Assembly: GCA_023301725.1 (NCBI GenBank) | Contig: JALZUD010000002.1 | Span: 1 to 36,265, forward strand | From: Granulosicoccus sp. | Lineage (GTDB): Bacteria; Pseudomonadota; Gammaproteobacteria; Granulosicoccales; Granulosicoccaceae | DNA: 36,265 bases | Direction: 5' to 3' | Part shown: positions 31,948-36,265 of the stretch, piece by piece | Layout of the letters: the number at the start of each line of letters is the position of its first letter | Position numbering within the stretch: position 1 is the stretch's first letter | The notes under the pieces: model-generated | Told to the model about the DNA's origin: nothing | Databases searched by the model: none | What the model saw: the letters and a program-made list of their open reading frames with translations, nothing else | Made by a program: the position numbers and the translations under genes

Positions 31948-33414
31948 TTATGCGCTGTCCACCTGCGACTGTTGTTTTCTAGTTTCAATAATGGACAGTG
32001 CGTTGTCTAGCGCGTTTGCAACAGACTTGTATTGCTGCTCAATTCGTTTTCTTTCAGTGCGCTCGCGCCGGGCCAGTTTTTCCGCGGTCTTTTGCGCAAC
32101 TCGCGCATCACGCATAATTTTAATTGCGTCACGGGCCACTGTTCGACTTTGATCGTGTGATTGACGTTCTGATTCTATAGCTGCCTGTTGAGCTATCACC
32201 AGTTTTTGCAGGCGCAGTTTGTCTTTAGTGAGAGTGGTGACAAGCTGATTGATTTCTTGTGCGTCAAGTTTGCTGATGTCGGTGGTTGAAGAGACTGATG
32301 TAATCAGATCCGTACTCAGCGCCGTTTGTCTATCATGACTTTCACGGATGTCTTTCCAGTTGCTGTTATCTCTTGTCAGTGTTTCCTTCCAGTCAGAAAG
32401 ATCATGGGATTGCACTGCACCTGACAATCTGCTGAGTTGTTCTTGAACCTGTGCAGGAGATTCTTCGTCCTCAAACAACGTTATTTCAACATTATCAAAG
32501 TCGGGATTCAGTGAGGTTGCTTCATGCAGTGACTTTGCTGTATTCGCTGAGGCAACCCGCTTTCGCTTAATCCGCTGTTGTCCTTCGGGAGCTGCGGCAG
32601 GTTTGGCAGTTGCCTCTGGCTTATCGTCGTTTTTTAATTCTGAAAGCGTGTTTTTCTTGTCGTTTTGAGCTTTGATTTCATGAGCAACTTTCGCTTCATG
32701 TGCCTTATTCGTAGCCGCAGACGCGGCTGAATGTGTTGGGGCCACTTTGGTTGCTGTGACTCCCTTTGCTTCACCGTTCGTCGGGGCCACTTTGGTTGCT
32801 GTGACTCCCGTTGCTTTACCGTTCGTTGGGGCTACTTTGGTTGCTGTGACTCCCATTGTTTCAGTGTTCGTTGGGGCTGCCTTGGTTGCTGCAAATCCCG
32901 ATGAGGCAACAGCTCCGATCGTCTGTGGGTGGTCCGCAGCTGCAGTAGCCTTGCGGCCGTCGGTGTTCGCAGCACTATCCGCTGAGATACTGCTCTTGGG
33001 AGTACTCGGGTTAGCGGGTTCCAAAAGCCGGCTGGCGCGCAGTTTCTCGTCTTTTGCAGTGGCGTCACCGTGCTCGAGATCAGGGCTGCGTGCATCGCCG
33101 CTGCTAATCAGGTTGGTTCGGTGGTTTCGGTAGATGAGGCTTACTAGCGCATTAAGCACCAACGCGGGGACAAGTATTGCCGCCGACATCATGACCCCTT
33201 GGGTTAGGGTAATCACGTAACCCTCCCAGCGCCACGCCAGTGTGACTACAGTGGAAATCAACAACACCGCTAAAGTGAGGCGCCACAAAAAGACCTTTCT
33301 TTTCCGCCGACTCTTCCAGCTGGTTGAAACTTTAGAGTTCTTGCTGGTGTGCGGGAAAAAAATGACCATTGCCAGTGCAATCATCGGCAACAGGAATACG
33401 GAGTACTGAGTCAT
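31948..33414 (-). CDS. Membrane protein of unknown function with internal repeats and a long helical tail
   Basis: A 488-residue protein I do not recognise. There are three N-terminal membrane helices: SVFLLPMIALAMVIFF; VFLWRLTLAVLLISTVVTLA, separated from the first by a lysine/arginine-rich loop; and GVMMSAAILVPALVLNALVS. A low-complexity Ala/Thr/Lys/Pro-rich region follows (about residues 100-290). It contains a 15-residue repeat with core GVTATKVAPTNG, and then a basic patch QRIKRKRVA. The C-terminal 110 residues are strongly helical and charged (LTKDKLRLQKLVIAQQAAIE and AEKLARRERTERKRIEQQYK), a probable coiled coil. The layout suggests an anchored scaffold, perhaps tied to the envelope or division machinery, but that is a guess. 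It has no operon partner. Confidence 0.72.
   Translation of the reverse strand: MTQYSVFLLPMIALAMVIFFPHTSKNSKVSTSWKSRRKRKVFLWRLTLAVLLISTVVTLAWRWEGYVITLTQGVMMSAAILVPALVLNALVSLIYRNHRTNLISSGDARSPDLEHGDATAKDEKLRASRLLEPANPSTPKSSISADSAANTDGRKATAAADHPQTIGAVASSGFAATKAAPTNTETMGVTATKVAPTNGKATGVTATKVAPTNGEAKGVTATKVAPTHSAASAATNKAHEAKVAHEIKAQNDKKNTLSELKNDDKPEATAKPAAAPEGQQRIKRKRVASANTAKSLHEATSLNPDFDNVEITLFEDEESPAQVQEQLSRLSGAVQSHDLSDWKETLTRDNSNWKDIRESHDRQTALSTDLITSVSSTTDISKLDAQEINQLVTTLTKDKLRLQKLVIAQQAAIESERQSHDQSRTVARDAIKIMRDARVAQKTAEKLARRERTERKRIEQQYKSVANALDNALSIIETRKQQSQVDSA
32738..32899 (-). repeat. In-frame tandem repeat, 45-bp unit, three full copies and a partial fourth
   Basis: Copies start at 32738, 32783 and 32828, with a diverged partial copy from 32873. 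Each begins GGGGCCACTTTGGTTGCTGT or a near variant on the plus strand. The period is a multiple of three, so the gene at 31948-33414 keeps frame and gains or loses 15 residues per unit. Copies differ at several bases, most in the middle third. Confidence 0.85.
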
Positions 33415-33796
33415 AGAGGCTAGCGTGTCAAAGGTATGAGGCCTGACAGCAAGGGAGCTGGCCAGACTGGTTTGAATGCAGTATTCAGACCGGTCGGAGG
33501 TTAGCTTTCCCTGCGTTCCAAGGTCAATTGTATCACTATCAAAATGCAGGCTAGTTCAAGCATTTACACTTGTTTTGAGTGAAGAGTTAAAAAAAGCCAA
33601 AGATTTGACAGTGCTCAAAAAATAGCTTTTTGGACACAGAATAGCTGAGCAACACGGTTATTTCGGATGCCATTGAAGGCGCAGTGGTCTGCACTCTAGT
33701 ATGCAATATGTTGATTGTTACTACTTTGACATGTTGTCAGCCGGTGTTGGCCGTGTGCAAGCCCGTGGTAAACAAGTTGAGGTTATACAGCGAATG
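33415..33796. other. Non-coding stretch between the repeat protein and the GatZ-like gene
   Basis: These 382 bases should include the promoter of the repeat-protein gene. The main structure is the 13-bp inverted repeat at 33465-33495. An A/T-rich patch AAAAAATAGCTTTTT lies near 33620. No open frame of quality, RNA gene or known terminator is seen. Confidence 0.45.
33465..33495. promoter_or_regulatory. Long inverted repeat upstream of the repeat-protein gene
   Basis: GACTGGTTTGAAT at 33465-33477 pairs with ATTCAGACCGGTC at 33483-33495 around a 5-base loop GCAGT. In plus-strand RNA all 13 positions pair, two as G-U wobbles; on the minus strand these two become C-A mismatches. It is 51 to 81 bases upstream of the gene starting at 33414. 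It could be an operator, or a plus-strand RNA hairpin with no following T-run. Confidence 0.45.
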
Positions 33797-35071
33797 TCAG
33801 TCGCTCAGGTGGTAACCACTGGCTTTGTAGAACCTGTAAATGCTTTGCCTCACGCTATCGTGAATCAACTGACTAGCCGGCATATCAAGTGTGCCGAGTT
33901 CCCTCGTTTGAAAATGCTGCGATACAAGCGAGTCAGGTAGCTTGATGGTGTCCAGATTTCTCATAAACTTCAGAAGCTGAGAGCGCACATCAGGGAAGTT
34001 CCAGTAGTAGCGAAGTCTGTCACTGAAGCTGTAGTGATGGAGCTGCTTCCGTGTCGCTATGTCGCCTGTGAAATACGGTGCCCAATCATTTGGGTATTTG
34101 CTGATTGCTGTGTCTAGAGCTGCAATGATATCGGGTGTGCCTGTCCCCGATATTTGTTGGGCAATAGTCGCTAAAGCAAAGATAGCTTCACGCATTTTAA
34201 AGGTGAGCTCCGGGCCAGCTTTAAGAAAGAAAAACTGGTTCTCCACAAGCGTTGAGAGGTCGCTGGACGATTGATAATCAGCAGAAGAGACTGACAATGA
34301 CAACCCATTGTGCTTCAGAATTTCAGCGGACAGCAGCTCGGCAGATCTAGCTTGTAAAGGCTGCACAGAAAAATGATCGAATCCAATGCTCGGCAGTGCG
34401 TCTATAGACACCACTTTGTCCCAGGCGTGTCGCAGCCCTTGTCTAACGAAAGCTTCTTGGTAGGCTGCTATGGTTGCATTTAGCTGCTCAGCACTTGTTG
34501 CCGGAGGCGCGCTGCCCACATCGAACGAAGAACCGATGCTGGGAGCTGGGAGTGACGGTAGCGAACTCAACACGTAAATCAATTGGTCAGGATAAGGCGA
34601 ATGCATTTCGGCTATTTCACACAGACATGCCGTGCGTGTCGCTAAGATCTGAACGTCTGGGTGCTGTTCCTCGTTACAGGCCACTGGGGCGTCCAGATGA
34701 ATTTTTCTGAACCCAGCGGCTGCGTAGTCTTTAACTAAGTTTTTGGTGTTGTCCAAAGCATCCTTAGGCGATAGGTGGCTCCATGGCATAGGCCCCAAAT
34801 GAGCTCCGGCTAGCACGAGTCGCTCGTCGGCCACGCCAAATTCTGCAGACAGGCTGCTCACCCATCTAGAGAAATCAGCAGCTGATATACCTGTGTAGCC
34901 TCCATCCTGATTAACTTGGGTAGCTGAGGCCTCTACGACAATGGGCACGTCGTGAGCGGCACAGCATTCGAACAAGGTGCGCAAAACCATCTCGTTGGCA
35001 CTGCAGAAGCAGGGCAAGCCAATGTTCGCGCCACCCCGGTTTTGTTCAATCAGTGACTGAATGTTGATCAT
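33797..35071 (-). CDS. GatZ/KbaZ-like protein (tagatose-bisphosphate aldolase non-catalytic-subunit family)
   Basis: A 424-residue cytoplasmic protein of the class II D-tagatose-bisphosphate aldolase non-catalytic subunit family, with a TIM-barrel-like fold. Family features are the N-terminal GLPCFCSANEMVLRTLFECC with VVEASATQVNQDGGYTG, and LVLAGAHLGPMPW. Later come FRKIHLDAPVAC, GPELTFKMREAIFAL and the C-terminal SFSDRLRYYWNFPDVRSQL. The start at 35071 is chosen because it gives MINIQSLIEQN, close to the family N-terminus. GatZ and KbaZ normally support a GatY/KbaY aldolase, but none is in this window. The gene is divergent from rplU. Standalone members may have their own aldolase activity. 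The substrate here is unknown. Confidence 0.82.
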   Translation of the reverse strand: MINIQSLIEQNRGGANIGLPCFCSANEMVLRTLFECCAAHDVPIVVEASATQVNQDGGYTGISAADFSRWVSSLSAEFGVADERLVLAGAHLGPMPWSHLSPKDALDNTKNLVKDYAAAGFRKIHLDAPVACNEEQHPDVQILATRTACLCEIAEMHSPYPDQLIYVLSSLPSLPAPSIGSSFDVGSAPPATSAEQLNATIAAYQEAFVRQGLRHAWDKVVSIDALPSIGFDHFSVQPLQARSAELLSAEILKHNGLSLSVSSADYQSSSDLSTLVENQFFFLKAGPELTFKMREAIFALATIAQQISGTGTPDIIAALDTAISKYPNDWAPYFTGDIATRKQLHHYSFSDRLRYYWNFPDVRSQLLKFMRNLDTIKLPDSLVSQHFQTRELGTLDMPASQLIHDSVRQSIYRFYKASGYHLSD

Positions 35072-35244
35072 GATGCAAAAATCTGGTCTGAGGAGCAGAA
35101 GTACTGAAAAACTCAGCGTGGAGCTCAAAGAGCGGGATAGTATCGTACGACAGCGAGTACATTGTGTACGGTTTTGCGGGCTCATGGCAGCCCCAATTCT
35201 GATCAGCTGTGTGCGCGGTGATTCTAGTTCTGAATTCCTGTGTA

Positions 35245-35272
35245 TTCCGCTGTCTGCGAAATCAGTTATACT
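35245..35272 (+). promoter_or_regulatory. Probable rplU promoter
   Basis: TATACT at 35267-35272 is a good -10 box, preceded 16 bases upstream by a poor -35 candidate TTCCGC at 35245-35250. Transcription would begin near 35279 and give a leader of about 38 bases. The -10 match is seen; promoter activity is inferred. Confidence 0.4.
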
Positions 35273-35316
35273 GAGCGGCTGAATTTACGAACGTCGAAGT
35301 GCCCGCGAGGATCAAA

Positions 35317-36000
35317 ATGTACGCAGTCATCAAAACCGGTGGTAAGCAATACCGTGTCGCCCCAGGGGATACCCTGTTTGTAGAATCTCTGGAAGCTGGA
35401 GAGGGTGAGGCTGTTGCTCTCGATCAAATTCTCATGATTGTCGACGGCGATAAAGTCTCCGTTGGTTCGCCCACAGTTGACGGAGCTGATGTTCAAGCTC
35501 AGGTTGTCGCGCACGGACGTGGCAAGAAGGTCAAAATCATCAAATTCAGGCGTCGTAAGCACTACCGACGTCAAGCTGGTCATCGCCAGAACTTCACACA
35601 GCTGCTAATTACATCAATCAACGGCGTAGCAGCACCTGCAAAAGCGGCTTCCAAGTCTCCAGCTGCTAAGTCAGCCCCTGTTGACACTAGCAAGACGGAC
35701 AAGAAACCAGCGCCTGCGAAAGCCGCGGCCGCGTCCACGGCGGCCGCATCCACGGAAGCCCCAAAGTTCCTCGACGCGCCGAACGGTGAGCCGGATGATC
35801 TAAAGAAAATTTCTGGGGTTGGTGGTGTTCTGGAAGGCAAGTTAAATGCTCTAGGCATCTACCATTTCAGTCAGATCGCGGCACTCACCGACGACGAAAT
35901 CTCGAACATTGATACACACCTCAACTTTCCCGGTCGAATCAAGCGTGATGACTGGGTAGGGCAGGCGAAAAATCTGGCAGAGGGCGGTGAGCCTAAGTAA
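35317..36000 (+). CDS. rplU: 50S ribosomal protein bL21 with C-terminal helix-hairpin-helix extension
   Basis: A 227-residue protein, over twice the usual length of bL21 (about 103). Residues 1-103 are an ordinary bL21: [20 protein letters not shown], then [20 protein letters not shown] and [16 protein letters not shown], which binds 23S rRNA. Residues about 108-155 form an Ala/Lys/Pro/Ser-rich linker. Residues about 160-222 form a helix-hairpin-helix-like domain: [36 protein letters not shown] and [15 protein letters not shown] recall the same kind of extension in alphaproteobacterial bL21 and NuoE. The start is ATG at 35317 with GAGGAT 4 bases upstream; a GTG at 35299 is unlikely. rpmA, which usually follows, does not appear in the 265 bases downstream. 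Confidence 0.95.
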   Translation: MYAVIKTGGKQYRVAPGDTLFVESLEAGEGEAVALDQILMIVDGDKVSVGSPTVDGADVQAQVVAHGRGKKVKIIKFRRRKHYRRQAGHRQNFTQLLITSINGVAAPAKAASKSPAAKSAPVDTSKTDKKPAPAKAAAASTAAASTEAPKFLDAPNGEPDDLKKISGVGGVLEGKLNALGIYHFSQIAALTDDEISNIDTHLNFPGRIKRDDWVGQAKNLAEGGEPK

Positions 36001-36011
36001 AGTCCAATTTA

Positions 36012-36053
36012 CAGGGTGTAGACACCCTGAGGCTAAGGTAGCTCAGGATGTCT
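36012..36053 (+). terminator. Two overlapping hairpins after rplU
   Basis: CAGGGTGT (36012-36019) and ACACCCTG (36022-36029) form a perfect 8-bp palindrome. Overlapping it, AGACACCCTGAG (36020-36031) pairs with CTCAGGATGTCT (36042-36053) with one mismatch around a 10-base loop. The two stems share bases and exclude each other. Neither is followed by a T-run. They may end or protect the rplU message, or mark the end of an inserted element. Confidence 0.4.
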
Positions 36054-36237
36054 CATAAACGTTTCAACGATAGTCCGTCTTTTCTGCCTTGGCAAAAAAG
36101 AATAGCTCCAGCGAAAGTCCTTTCCTAAAGAGATGGGCGCCTTCAACCGATGAGTAAAGCAGAGGCGGTGAAGAGCAGACTGTGTCATGCCTGCGAACAG
36201 GTGCTGGCGAAGAGCGATATGAACACATCCACTATTG

Positions 36238-36265
36238 GTTTGCAAAGATCCAGTTTGCAAAGATC
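36238..36265. repeat. Direct repeat of GTTTGCAAAGATC at the window edge
   Basis: GTTTGCAAAGATC occurs at 36238-36250 and again at 36253-36265, a 15-base period. The second copy ends exactly at the window edge, so more copies may follow. Confidence 0.6.

Larger units (their letters stand above)
36001..36265. other. Region after rplU without a recognised gene
   Basis: No start of rpmA or other conserved ribosomal-protein gene is seen. The stretch holds the hairpins at 36012-36053 and a direct repeat at its end. An open frame on the minus strand (36033-36260) resembles nothing I know and is not called. Confidence 0.4.

Noticed and set aside
32738..32899. Regular repeats as a CRISPR array
   Set aside because: The repeats are contiguous without spacers, in frame, and inside a coding gene.
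33701..33940. Plus-strand open frame of 79 codons
   Set aside because: Its second half is antisense to the well-supported GatZ-like gene and it resembles no family.
36033..36260. Minus-strand open frame after rplU
   Set aside because: It runs through the hairpins and the direct repeat, has no ribosome site or family resemblance, and may be chance.

Overview
The window looks like a chromosomal segment of a free-living, probably marine gammaproteobacterium. GC is roughly 50 percent and coding density is high. The genes are mostly catabolic and osmolyte functions: sugar-acid dehydratases, a sulfatase, a glycine-betaine-type ABC transporter and a gamma-butyrobetaine-hydroxylase-like enzyme. A Granulosicoccus-like lineage would fit, but that is an impression from memory and no rRNA gene is present to settle it. 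I see no insertion sequence, phage gene, tRNA, rRNA or CRISPR array.

Layout. Bases 1-7079 hold two IlvD/Edd-family dehydratases of different subfamilies, with a sulfatase on the opposite strand between them and an alkaline-phosphatase-superfamily protein after them. Bases 7471-12130 hold an exported FG-GAP beta-propeller protein with a C-terminal membrane tail, facing a large methyl-accepting chemotaxis protein. Bases 12598-17867 hold a DUF3303 protein and an Lrp/AsnC regulator. The regulator diverges from a thiamine-diphosphate enzyme followed by a two-subunit molybdenum hydroxylase of the IorA/IorB type. Bases 17924-20436 hold a SGNH (sialate-esterase-like) lipoprotein and an OtnC-like class II aldolase/decarboxylase. 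Bases 20764-25961 form a same-strand run of proX, proW, proV, a ThuA-like gene and a Gfo/Idh/MocA oxidoreductase. Bases 25962-29500, on the minus strand, hold a class II aldolase overlapping a gamma-butyrobetaine-dioxygenase-like gene, then an FKBP isomerase and an Ldh2-type dehydrogenase. A divergent LysR regulator follows, with a textbook T-N11-A operator in the shared promoter. Bases 30743-31922 hold a Tat-exported intradiol-dioxygenase-like protein next to a four-histidine membrane b-type cytochrome. Bases 31948-35071 hold a membrane protein with in-frame 45-bp repeats and a long helical tail, and an orphan GatZ/KbaZ-like gene. The last gene is rplU, whose product carries an unusual C-terminal helix-hairpin-helix extension.

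How the genes may work together (inference). Three modules stand out. (a) A TPP-dependent 2-oxo-acid decarboxylase could feed an aldehyde to the Mo-dependent IorAB-type oxidoreductase under the divergent Lrp-family regulator. (b) A quaternary-ammonium ABC importer is linked to a ThuA/ThuB-like sugar oxidoreductase pair instead of the sugar importer expected for thuAB. (c) The intradiol-like protein lacks the usual tyrosine iron ligands and sits beside a heme membrane protein, suggesting an uncharacterised redox pair at the cytoplasmic membrane. Sugar-acid and sulfate-ester chemistry at the left end suggests use of algal polysaccharide breakdown products.
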